DNA of 10,726 bases from Bifidobacterium breve (GTDB lineage Bacteria; Bacteroidota; Bacteroidia; Chitinophagales; Chitinophagaceae), in NCBI GenBank assembly GCA_943323935.2, contig CALPJR020000016.1, positions 1-10,726 of the forward strand. Direction: 5' to 3'. Position 1 is the first letter of the stretch. Every line of letters starts with the position of its first letter. Shown here piece after piece: positions 1-6,455 of this stretch. Position numbers and translations under genes: made by a program. Below the pieces are notes generated by a model. That model saw only the letters and a program-made list of their open reading frames with translations, was not told where the DNA came from and did no database searches.

Positions 1-603
1 AAAGCGCAGTTGTCTATCCTGCAAGGTTTGATGAAATTGCGTCAAATTTGTGATAGCCCTGCGATTATTAAAGATGAATCTTATCCAAATGAGTCGGTTA
101 AATTAGAAGAATTGACACGTGAGATTGCAGAAAATATTGGCGAACATAAGGCCTTGGTCTTTTCACAATTCTTGGGCATGTTGGGATTGATCAGAGAAGC
201 TTTAACAAAATTGGGGATTGACCATGAATATTTTGATGGAAGCAGTACGATCCAAGAAAGAGAGAAAGCGATTGAACGTTTCCAAAATGATCCTAATTGT
301 CGCGTTTTCCTAATCTCTTTAAAAGCGGGTGGTGTGGGTCTTAACTTAACCGCTGCAGACTATGTGTATATTGTAGATCCTTGGTGGAACCCAGCGGTAG
401 AGCAACAAGCCATTGACAGAACCCACCGTATTGGACAAACTAAAAATATCTTTGCTTATCGTATGATTTGTAATGATACAGTGGAAGATAAAATATTGAA
501 ATTACAGGATCGAAAAAGATCCCTTGCAAAAGAATTGATTTCTGACGAAGATGGATTTATAAAGTCCTTAACTAAAGACGATATCAATTACTTATTTAGT
601 TAA
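1..603 (+). CDS. SNF2/Rad54-family DEAD/DEAH-box helicase, C-terminal part (5' end outside window)
   Basis: This is the C-terminal RecA-like lobe of a SNF2-family ATPase, a group that translocates on double-stranded DNA and remodels protein-DNA complexes. The frame is open from base 1 with no plausible start, so the N-terminal ATPase lobe (Walker A, DEAH) lies outside the window. About 200 residues are visible. Counting from the first window codon, the stretch LMKLRQICDSP lies near residue 10-20, the helicase motif IV region ALVFSQF near 51-57, motif V SLKAGGVGLNLT near 106-117, and the motif VI arginine-finger region QAIDRTHRIGQ near 136-146. This order is typical of bacterial SNF2 proteins (HepA/RapA-like or SWIM-associated), which in Bacteroidota are often about 1000 residues long. 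The gene ends at a strong hairpin terminator. Family assignment is firm; the specific role cannot be told from this fragment. Confidence 0.93.
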   Translation, partial: KAQLSILQGLMKLRQICDSPAIIKDESYPNESVKLEELTREIAENIGEHKALVFSQFLGMLGLIREALTKLGIDHEYFDGSSTIQEREKAIERFQNDPNCRVFLISLKAGGVGLNLTAADYVYIVDPWWNPAVEQQAIDRTHRIGQTKNIFAYRMICNDTVEDKILKLQDRKRSLAKELISDEDGFIKSLTKDDINYLFS

Positions 604-622
604 CTAGAACTGTTTATAATTA

Positions 623-655
623 AAAATGCCCCAAATGTATCATCTGGGGCATTTT
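623..655. terminator. Bidirectional intrinsic terminator between converging genes
   Basis: A perfect 11-bp inverted repeat (AAAATGCCCCA at 623-633 and its complement at 645-655) flanks an 11-base loop, in which ATG and CAT can pair further. The A-run on one side and T-run on the other give a U-tract in both directions. It sits between the converging helicase (+) and YHS lipoprotein (-) genes and should stop both transcripts. Confidence 0.88.
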
Positions 656-674
656 AATTCTGAAGCTATAGCGA

Positions 675-995
675 TTATTTCATTTCTGCCGCTGCGATAT
701 TTGCTTTTGGATTTTTTAAGAATTCCTCCTTACATCCTGCTGCGCAAAATCCTAAAACCTTATTGTCATAATGGGCTGTGTCGCTAATGCCGGCAGTCAC
801 TGGCATGCCACATGTTGGATCTTTTTTATTGTCTACTAAGCTAATATCATAACTGATCACTGAATCTTCTGCAGCAACAGTAACAGTACTATCCATCGTT
901 GCTGTTGAACTTGCCGTTTCGTTACCACAAGCCATTAAAAAAATACTACCACAAAATGCAATCAAGCCTAGGCTGGTTTTTATTGTTTTATTCAT
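675..995 (-). CDS. Small lipoprotein with YHS metal-binding domain
   Basis: A 106-residue predicted lipoprotein. Residues 1-22 form a signal peptide with a hydrophobic core and lipobox L20-M-A-C23, so it should be exported and lipid-anchored at Cys23. A Ser/Thr/Ala-rich linker (about 25-45) leads to a YHS-type domain at about 58-96. That domain has DPTCGMPV at 59-66, an aromatic Y77, and FCAAGC at 83-88 followed by KEEF. Cys62, Cys84 and Cys88 match the usual metal-ligand cysteines of YHS/TRASH-like domains, which occur in copper ATPases and other heavy-metal proteins. The metal and partner are not shown by the sequence, and no metal transporter or metallochaperone is adjacent. The start at 995 is supported by the signal peptide and by a -7 promoter box 14 bases upstream. 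Domain call is confident; copper or other soft-metal handling in the envelope is inferred. Confidence 0.85.
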   Translation of the reverse strand: MNKTIKTSLGLIAFCGSIFLMACGNETASSTATMDSTVTVAAEDSVISYDISLVDNKKDPTCGMPVTAGISDTAHYDNKVLGFCAAGCKEEFLKNPKANIAAAEMK

Positions 996-1009
996 AATGA
1001 AGATTTTTA

Positions 1010-1017
1010 CAAAGTTA
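1010..1017 (-). promoter_or_regulatory. Bacteroidota -7 promoter box for the YHS lipoprotein gene
   Basis: Read on the minus strand this is TAACTTTG, an exact match to the TAnnTTTG -7 element used by the primary sigma factor of Bacteroidota. It ends 14 bases before the ATG, implying a very short leader. I saw no well-spaced TTG -33 element, so confidence is moderate. Confidence 0.5.
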
Positions 1018-1173
1018 GGACTTCCTTCAAATATGTGATTTTTATTGTAAAAACGAGGGTGTTAAATAGGCCTGTCGCAAGGAACATGGTTTGAAATAGC
1101 ACAGCTAGTTGAGGATAGGCCCTTTTTAGGGGGTATTTAGTGGTAGCTTCTATGATAAAGAATTCAGTATTTA
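1018..1173. other. Non-coding divergent intergenic DNA, no recognised element
   Basis: This is the middle of the 236-bp gap between the divergent YHS lipoprotein and FKBP genes. Apart from promoter boxes at either end, I find no open frame with coding character and no tRNA-like or riboswitch-like fold. The heptamer ATAGGCC occurs twice, about 50 bases apart (near 1066 and 1115), and the second copy leads into a weak CCCT-TTTT-AGGG hairpin. A small RNA cannot be excluded. Confidence 0.3.
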
Positions 1174-1206
1174 TTGGTATTATAAGGGGATTCTGATGTA
1201 TTTTTG
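1174..1206 (+). promoter_or_regulatory. Candidate promoter for the FKBP gene (TTG -33, TATTTTTG -7)
   Basis: TTG at 1174-1176 and TATTTTTG at 1199-1206 are separated by 22 bases, within the loose spacing reported for Bacteroidota promoters. The leader to the ATG at 1232 would be under 20 bases. A second exact TAnnTTTG box, TAAATTTG at 1212-1219, lies downstream and may be an alternative, though it is very close to the start codon. Confidence 0.45.
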
Positions 1207-1231
1207 AGGTCTAAATTTGAATATCGTCAAG

Positions 1232-1984
1232 ATGAAAAAAACAATATTTTTAGCCATAGCAACTACAATAACAGTAATAAGCTGGGCACAAACAAAACCA
1301 TTGGCTCCATTGAAGCCTACTGTAGCGCTTAAGAAAGTAGTAACCAACAAAGGGGTTGCAACTAAACCTACAACCGCATCTATCCTTTTAAAGAATACAA
1401 AGGATAGTGCTTCTTACGCTTTAGGGTATAGAATTATTCAAAGTTTAAAAAGTCAAGGACTTCAAGATGTGAACATTGCGATGTTCAACAAAGGAATGGC
1501 TGCTGGGGTCAATGCAAAATCTGCAATTCCAGACAGCTTAATAGATTTATGTATCAAAAACTACCAAGATAAAATGAGTAATGAAAAAATCGCTATCAAT
1601 CGTGCAGCAGGCGCTGCATTTTTAGCAGAAAATGCAAAAAGACCAGGTGTGGTTCGTTTAAGCAATGGCTTACAATATGAAGTAATGGTTGCTGGCACAG
1701 ATACCGCTAAGCCTACATTAAAAAACACCGTAAAATGTCATTACCATGGCACTTTAATCAATGGTGAAATATTTGACAGTTCAGTGAATAGAGGTGAGCC
1801 AATTAGTTTCCCTTTAAATGGGGTGATTAAAGGATGGCAGGAAGCTTTACAGTTAATGACTGTTGGGAGTAAGTGGAAATTATTCATTCCTTCTGAATTG
1901 GCTTATGGCGAACGTTCTGCTGGACCAGTGATTGGACCAGGGTCTACTTTGATTTTTGAAGTGGAGTTATTGGGTATACAATAA
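1232..1984 (+). CDS. Secreted FKBP-type peptidyl-prolyl cis-trans isomerase
   Basis: A 250-residue prolyl isomerase predicted to act in the periplasm or outer envelope, catalysing cis-trans isomerisation of Xaa-Pro bonds in exported proteins. Residues 1-19 form a signal peptide with a likely cleavage after SWA and Gln20 as the new N-terminus. A Pro/Lys/Thr-rich linker follows. An FKBP_N-type helical dimerisation region (about 57-118, starting DSASYALGYRI) resembles FkpA/Mip proteins. The C-terminal FKBP domain is about 163-250. Pocket residues corresponding to those of FKBP12 are present: Tyr171, Phe181-Asp182, Val198-Ile199, Trp202, Tyr225 and Phe242. The longer frame begins with TTG at 1217, but that codon lies inside a TAAATTTG promoter-like box, and the signal peptide begins at the ATG used here. 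The gene ends at its own hairpin terminator, so it is probably monocistronic. Confidence 0.92.
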   Translation: MKKTIFLAIATTITVISWAQTKPLAPLKPTVALKKVVTNKGVATKPTTASILLKNTKDSASYALGYRIIQSLKSQGLQDVNIAMFNKGMAAGVNAKSAIPDSLIDLCIKNYQDKMSNEKIAINRAAGAAFLAENAKRPGVVRLSNGLQYEVMVAGTDTAKPTLKNTVKCHYHGTLINGEIFDSSVNRGEPISFPLNGVIKGWQEALQLMTVGSKWKLFIPSELAYGERSAGPVIGPGSTLIFEVELLGIQ

Positions 1985-2010
1985 TATTTGTAATACATCA
2001 TTTATAATAC

Positions 2011-2047
2011 AATACACTTCACATCTACTTGTGGAGTGTATTTTGTT
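2011..2047 (+). terminator. Intrinsic terminator after the FKBP gene
   Basis: A 12-bp stem (2011-2022 with 2031-2042, containing one T:G wobble) encloses the 8-base loop ATCTACTT and is followed by a short T-rich tract. It lies 26 bases after the FKBP stop and 24 bases before the ATG of the next gene. It therefore separates the two transcription units or partially attenuates read-through. A longer reading of the next gene from TTG 2029 would place its start inside this hairpin, which argues against that start. Confidence 0.7.
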
Positions 2048-2070
2048 TCATAGCCTTTTCAATTTTTATT

Positions 2071-2808
2071 ATGCAAAAGATTTTTGTAATCATCCTTTTA
2101 AGTATAAGCGCATTTGCTTGTACGCCAAACAATGTAAAAACAAGTGCGACGATTGGTCAACAGATTGATAGTGCTGGTATGCAAGGAAGTTTTGCTTTGA
2201 TGGAAAATAGTAGTGAAGCATTTACTGTATTTAATTTATCCGCTTACAAGGATAGCGGGTATGCACCATTGAATACGTTTTTTGCATTGCCTATTTTAAT
2301 TGGATTTGATCAAGGTCAACTCAATGCAGATACCAATACTTGGGTATCACTAGATTCTACTTTGTATTATCAGCAATTAGTGCAACAAATTGGCAGAACG
2401 ACCATTTTACAAGAAATTGATTCTATTCATTATGGTAAAGGGATTGTAAGTGGGAATATGGATGGTTTTTGGAAGGATGAGTCCTTATTGATTACGGCAG
2501 ACGAACAACTTGGATTTATCAAAAGATTGTACTTTAAAGGCTTACCTTTTCAAAAACGTAGCCAAGAACTTTTTAAAAAAATGATTTTAAAAGAGCAGAA
2601 CTCTAATTATCAATTAAGTTATTTAGTGGCTTCAGATACTGCGCTTGGTAATCAGGCATGGGTGCTTGGGTATATCGAAGAAAACTTACATCCTTATTTC
2701 TTTGTCTTACATACAAGTGCTACAGATGGCAAGGACCTTAAGAACAGAAATATTAATTTATTAAAATCTATATTGGTTAAAGAAGGCTTCTTCAAAGGAG
2801 TTCGTTAA
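2071..2808 (+). CDS. Lipoprotein with class D beta-lactamase-like fold lacking the catalytic motifs
   Basis: A 245-residue predicted lipoprotein: a hydrophobic signal segment (1-16) ends in AFAC with Cys17, a loose Bacteroidota-type lipobox. From about residue 38 the chain follows class D (OXA-type) beta-lactamases. GSFAL at 39-43 matches the first strand. NTFFALPILIGFDQG at 68-82 aligns without gaps to the family's STFKIP segment. YYQQL at 99-103, HYG at 120-122, GFW at 132-134, a long helix region at 145-153 and AWVLGYIEE at 196-204 match in order. The active-site motifs are nonetheless replaced: Ser to Asn68 and Lys to Phe71 in SxxK, Ser to Asp95 and Val to Thr97 in SxV, YGN to YGK, and KTG to Leu-Val-Ala at about 185-187. 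The stretch between the first two motifs is about 21 residues shorter than in OXA-10, so the WDG region seems missing. The frame is intact, suggesting a maintained non-catalytic protein. It lies 34 bp before ispG. Homology was judged by eye from remembered OXA sequences; its function is unknown. Confidence 0.7.
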   Translation: MQKIFVIILLSISAFACTPNNVKTSATIGQQIDSAGMQGSFALMENSSEAFTVFNLSAYKDSGYAPLNTFFALPILIGFDQGQLNADTNTWVSLDSTLYYQQLVQQIGRTTILQEIDSIHYGKGIVSGNMDGFWKDESLLITADEQLGFIKRLYFKGLPFQKRSQELFKKMILKEQNSNYQLSYLVASDTALGNQAWVLGYIEENLHPYFFVLHTSATDGKDLKNRNINLLKSILVKEGFFKGVR

Positions 2809-2842
2809 ATTTAAGCTCTATTCATTATTATAAGAAAGCTTT

Positions 2843-4852
2843 ATGCAATACTATTCTGAATCATTGACATCTTATAAGCGCATCCACACAAGACCAGTGA
2901 AAGTGGGCAATCTAATTATTGGCGGAGGCCATCCAATTCGTGTTCAAACCATGACCACCACAGACACCATGGATACGGATGCCACAGTTGCGCAAGTCAT
3001 TCGATGTATTGAAGCAGGTGCAGAATTGGTCCGTGTAACAGCGCCTAGTAAAAAAGAAGCAGAAAATTTAGCCAATATCAAGGCCATCCTTCATTCAAAA
3101 GGATACACTACGCCACTTGTTGCGGATATTCACTTCACGCCCAATGCTGCAGAAATCGCAGCAAGAATTGTAGAAAAAGTGAGAGTGAATCCAGGTAATT
3201 ATGTAGACAAAAAGAAGTTTGAGCAAATAGATTATACCGATGCGGAATATGTAGAAGAAATTGAACGCATTAGAGAAAAATTTTCACCCCTTGTGCTCAT
3301 TTGTAAAGAACAGGGCACTGCAATGCGCATTGGAACCAACCATGGATCTTTGAGTGATCGTATCATGAGTCGATATGGTGATACAGCCATTGGGATGGTG
3401 GAGAGTGCAATGGAATTTCTAAGAATTGCAAGAAGCTTGGATTACCACCAAATTATTTTGAGTATGAAATCAAGTAATCCTCAGGTAATGGTGCAAGCTT
3501 ATCGATTATTGATTCAACAAATGCAACAAGAGTTCAATGAATTATATCCACTACACTTAGGCGTAACAGAAGCAGGTGATGGAGAAGATGGAAGAATTAA
3601 AAGTGCAATTGGTATTGGTACATTATTAGAAGACGGAATTGGTGATACCATTAGAGTGAGTTTAACAGAAGATCCTGAATTGGAGATTCCAGTTTGTTTG
3701 GACTTAGTTAAAAGATACAATCAGTTGTCAGAAGTAAATACAGCCATGGTGCCTGAATTGACACAATTGCCTTATAGCCCTTTTGAATATGCAAGACGTA
3801 GCACAACAGCTGTAAAAAATATTGGCGGCAAACAAGTGCCTGTGGTGATTGCAGACTTAAGTCATCTTCCTTCTATTCAAACAAGCGATTTAGTTGCAAT
3901 TGGCTATACCTATGATGCAGCTACCGATAAATGGGCAATATCAGATGCTGCCGCAGATTATGTATTTATTGGTCATACGCCTTTAGACTTTAACTTGCCT
4001 GGAACCCTTAGTATTGTAGCAAGTCCTGCAGTTTGTGCATTTGCAAACAATATCGAAAAATACCATCCAATCATAGATGCTGCTTCATATATCGCTTTGG
4101 ATACAAAACATCCCCAACTTAATTTTGTACAAATAGATTGTTACAGTGATCTTTCACCTATTGCAGATGAATTATTATTACAAATTGCAAAAGACGAAGC
4201 TGTTGTTTTTTGTTTGAGTAGTCAATGTAACAATGCCATGCAAGCCGTGAGAAGAATGGCTATTAAAATGATGCAATTAGACATTCGTCAACCTATTATT
4301 TTAGTAACAGATAGTGAATGGAAAACCACGGACGAACATTTAATTCATTTCGCCATTGAAACCGGTGCATTGTTATTAGAAGGTATTGGAGATGGTATTT
4401 GTTTGGGATTGAGCAAAGATGCATATGATGCAAGCGTGCATGGATCAAATGTATCTGGCCGTAATTATTTTAACAATGCAAGCATTGAGCAATTATTAAA
4501 TACAACCGCATTTGGTATTTTACAAGCCACAAGAACTAGGATTTCTAAAACTGAGTATATTTCTTGCCCAAGTTGTGGCAGGACTTTATTTGAGCTACAA
4601 GAAACAACAGCTAAGATTAGAGCAGTGACCAATCATTTAAAAGGCTTGAAAATAGCCATTATGGGCTGTATTGTGAATGGTCCTGGAGAAATGGCAGATG
4701 CTGATTTTGGCTATGTAGGAAGTGGCATAGGCAAGATCACTTTATACAAAGGTAAAGAAGTGATGAAACGCAATATTGATAGCAATGTGGCAGTGGATGA
4801 ATTAATTTTATTACTCAAAGAACACAATGCTTGGATTGAGCCAAGTAAATAA
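2843..4852 (+). CDS. ispG: 4-hydroxy-3-methylbut-2-en-1-yl diphosphate synthase, long form (IspG/GcpE)
   Basis: IspG performs the penultimate step of the MEP pathway: reductive ring opening of methylerythritol cyclodiphosphate to HMBPP, using a [4Fe-4S] cluster in the cytoplasm. The 669-residue protein is much longer than the roughly 370 residues of E. coli IspG. It matches the three-domain form found in plants, Chlamydia and Bacteroidota. The TIM barrel covers about 1-295 (RVQTM at 33-37, VADIHF at 93-98, VRVNPGN at 113-119). An inserted A*-type domain spans about 300-560. The reductase-like iron-sulfur domain is about 565-669, with cluster ligands Cys575 and Cys578 (CPSCGR) and Cys609 (GCIVNGPGE), and the conserved Glu616. 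Spacing agrees with E. coli Cys270, Cys273, Cys305 and Glu312. A weak purine-rich AAGAAAG lies just before the ATG. It probably shares a transcript with the acyltransferase gene 7 bp downstream. Confidence 0.97.
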   Translation: MQYYSESLTSYKRIHTRPVKVGNLIIGGGHPIRVQTMTTTDTMDTDATVAQVIRCIEAGAELVRVTAPSKKEAENLANIKAILHSKGYTTPLVADIHFTPNAAEIAARIVEKVRVNPGNYVDKKKFEQIDYTDAEYVEEIERIREKFSPLVLICKEQGTAMRIGTNHGSLSDRIMSRYGDTAIGMVESAMEFLRIARSLDYHQIILSMKSSNPQVMVQAYRLLIQQMQQEFNELYPLHLGVTEAGDGEDGRIKSAIGIGTLLEDGIGDTIRVSLTEDPELEIPVCLDLVKRYNQLSEVNTAMVPELTQLPYSPFEYARRSTTAVKNIGGKQVPVVIADLSHLPSIQTSDLVAIGYTYDAATDKWAISDAAADYVFIGHTPLDFNLPGTLSIVASPAVCAFANNIEKYHPIIDAASYIALDTKHPQLNFVQIDCYSDLSPIADELLLQIAKDEAVVFCLSSQCNNAMQAVRRMAIKMMQLDIRQPIILVTDSEWKTTDEHLIHFAIETGALLLEGIGDGICLGLSKDAYDASVHGSNVSGRNYFNNASIEQLLNTTAFGILQATRTRISKTEYISCPSCGRTLFELQETTAKIRAVTNHLKGLKIAIMGCIVNGPGEMADADFGYVGSGIGKITLYKGKEVMKRNIDSNVAVDELILLLKEHNAWIEPSK

Positions 4853-4859
4853 TCATTTT

Positions 4860-5747
4860 ATGTATTTCATTTTCTACGCTATATTTTATTTAATCTCATT
4901 GATCCCCTGGCCTGTTATCTATGTATTAAGTGATGGAGTGGCTTTTTTATTGAGAAAAATTATAAAATATAGGCTGGATGTAGTGCATCATAATTTAGCA
5001 ATCGCTTTTCCAAATAAGACCGTCCAAGAACGCAATCAAATAGCCAAAGAATTTTACCAAAAATTTGCTGACTCATTTTTTGAGACCATTAAGTTGATCT
5101 CTATGTCTGATGCAAGTTTTAACAAGCGATTCACATCCAATGCAGAAGTACTAAATGGCTTATATCCTACGGGGCAAAATGTGCAAATCATGGCGGGACA
5201 TTTTTTCAATTGGGAATTTGCCAATTGGGGTGCAGCTAAATATGGCAAATATCCTTTTATAGGGGTGTATATGCCATTAAGTAATCGATTTTTTGATCGA
5301 TTGATTTTAGATATGCGCAAAAGATATGGGAGTATCATGATCCCCGCTACCAATTTTAAAAATCAATTCCACCAATATGCTAATAGCGGGAAATATGCAA
5401 TGGCACTAGCGGCAGACCAAAATCCAGGCAATCCTAAATCTGCATTTTGGATCCCATTTTTTGGACAATTGACACCATTTGTGAAAGGTCCAGAGAAAGG
5501 GGCTAAACTAAATAATACTGCTCAAGTATTTGTTCATTTTTATAGCACGAAGCGTGGTCATTATCATTCACACTACGAAGTCATGACCACTGTCCCTAAT
5601 TATTTTAAAGACGGGCAATTAACTGCACTGTATGTAAAAACCTTAGAGGATAAAATTAAACAGGAACCTGCCAATTATTTATGGAGTCACCGTAGATGGC
5701 GTTATCCCTATGATGCAGCTACTTATGGACATTTAGTAGTAAAATAA
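4860..5747 (+). CDS. LpxL/HtrB-family lysophospholipid (lipid A secondary) acyltransferase
   Basis: A 295-residue inner-membrane-associated acyltransferase of the LpxL/HtrB/MsbB family, which adds secondary acyl chains to lipid A or acylates related lipids. The N-terminus (about 3-33) is a hydrophobic anchor with the family's LISLIPW...YVLSDG pattern. HHNLAIAFPN at 43-52 matches the conserved NL..aFP element. The catalytic His-x4-Glu is His114 to Glu119 (GHFFNWE). ADQNPG at 186-191 and PFFG at 199-202 match further conserved blocks, and the C-terminus has the usual HRRWRYP. Length is close to the family norm. An in-frame ATG at 4827 lies inside ispG; the ATG at 4860 is preferred because typical family members begin at this hydrophobic segment. 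The gene starts 7 bp after the ispG stop, so co-transcription is likely. The acyl donor and exact lipid substrate cannot be read from the sequence. Confidence 0.9.
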   Translation: MYFIFYAIFYLISLIPWPVIYVLSDGVAFLLRKIIKYRLDVVHHNLAIAFPNKTVQERNQIAKEFYQKFADSFFETIKLISMSDASFNKRFTSNAEVLNGLYPTGQNVQIMAGHFFNWEFANWGAAKYGKYPFIGVYMPLSNRFFDRLILDMRKRYGSIMIPATNFKNQFHQYANSGKYAMALAADQNPGNPKSAFWIPFFGQLTPFVKGPEKGAKLNNTAQVFVHFYSTKRGHYHSHYEVMTTVPNYFKDGQLTALYVKTLEDKIKQEPANYLWSHRRWRYPYDAATYGHLVVK

Positions 5748-5750
5748 TAC

Positions 5751-5776
5751 AGGAATTCATTTTTTTTGAATTTCCT
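5751..5776. terminator. Possible weak hairpin between converging genes
   Basis: AGGAATTCA at 5751-5759 pairs with 5767-5776 apart from one bulged T, around a loop of seven Ts. It lies in the 32-bp gap between the acyltransferase (+) and rhodanese (-) stops. There is no clear T-tract after the stem on the + strand, so it may be a poor terminator or simply a stabilising 3' hairpin. Confidence 0.4.
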
Positions 5777-5779
5777 AGA

Positions 5780-6454
5780 CTAGTTATCCAAAAAATTTTC
5801 TGAATGAGTATCTTTCTTTGGCGAAGCAACAATGGTGAATTTGTTTTTCAAAAACTCTACTGCGTCCCATCCATCCTGCACTATTCTAATATTATGAATA
5901 CCTTGTTTTTTCAACACCGAGGCTGCAAGTAATAACTGTTTACCTAGATCGTCTATAAGATAAATATTAAAATGTTCATCTAGTTCGGACATTGCACCTG
6001 GGTCACCAAATTCAATCAATGGAAGATTAATGGAGTCTTTAATATGGGCTTTGTCATAGACCTCCTCCGTACGAATGTCTAAAATCATTAGGTATTCGTC
6101 GAATGGGATATCCATAGCGAGCTCATCCACTTCTACTTCAATGATTAAATCCATTTTTTCTCCAGCAGCTGACCAGGTTGAAAATCCACCTTGTAAATAA
6201 CCTTTCACTTGGGTATATCCTAGTAATTCAAAACGTTTTATCAAGATCTCTTCGGTGCCTTGATCGCACACCAAAATAATTGGACAATCTTGTTCAATTA
6301 TTTTGAGGGCATTCAATGTTTTGATTTCGTCTAGCGCAACGTGGATTGATCCTGGAATATAACCTTGTAAAAATTCAGCATCAATTCGGGTATCAATAAT
6401 TTGTACCGATTCATCTTGAGATAAAGATAAAAATTGAGCTAAGCTTAAGGCCAT
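5780..6454 (-). CDS. Tandem rhodanese-domain protein, second domain without active-site cysteine
   Basis: A 224-residue cytoplasmic protein with two rhodanese-like domains. Domain 1 (about 1-101) has IIDTR at 19-23, GYIPGSIHV at 31-39, active-site Cys63 in LVCDQG, and GGFSTW at 89-94. Cys63 would carry a persulfide during sulfur transfer. Domain 2 (about 103-207) keeps the fold signature (ILDIRTEEVY at 124-133, AHIKDSINLP at 136-145, DGWDAVEF at 194-201), but its loop reads YLIDDLG near 165-171 with Asp where the cysteine should be. It is therefore probably structural or regulatory. The longer frame begins with TTG at 6463, overlapping the upstream regulator; the ATG used here begins one base after the regulator's stop (TAATATG), which suggests tight translational coupling. 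ArsR regulators and rhodaneses often occur together or fused, commonly in reactive-sulfur or metalloid responses; which one applies here is not shown. Confidence 0.85.
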   Translation of the reverse strand: MALSLAQFLSLSQDESVQIIDTRIDAEFLQGYIPGSIHVALDEIKTLNALKIIEQDCPIILVCDQGTEEILIKRFELLGYTQVKGYLQGGFSTWSAAGEKMDLIIEVEVDELAMDIPFDEYLMILDIRTEEVYDKAHIKDSINLPLIEFGDPGAMSELDEHFNIYLIDDLGKQLLLAASVLKKQGIHNIRIVQDGWDAVEFLKNKFTIVASPKKDTHSENFLDN

Positions 6455-6455
6455 A

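Noticed and set aside
1061..1145. Possible structured RNA around the repeated ATAGGCC and the CCCT/AGGG hairpin
   Set aside because: Pairing is only about 4 bp, the repeat is short, and nothing matches a riboswitch or small-RNA family I can recognise.
1956..2168. Open frame of 70 codons on the + strand
   Set aside because: It spans the end of the FKBP gene, its terminator and the start of the next gene in another frame, and has no recognisable protein features.
2071..2808. Functional OXA-type beta-lactamase (resistance gene)
   Set aside because: The nucleophilic serine, the carbamylated-lysine position, SxV and KTG are all replaced, so hydrolysis by the class D mechanism is not expected.
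3514..3720. Minus-strand open frame inside ispG
   Set aside because: It is a shadow of a well-supported coding region, with no start signal or protein motif.
5054..5353. Minus-strand open frame inside the acyltransferase gene
   Set aside because: It is antisense to the catalytic His-x4-Glu region of a clear family member and has no independent support.
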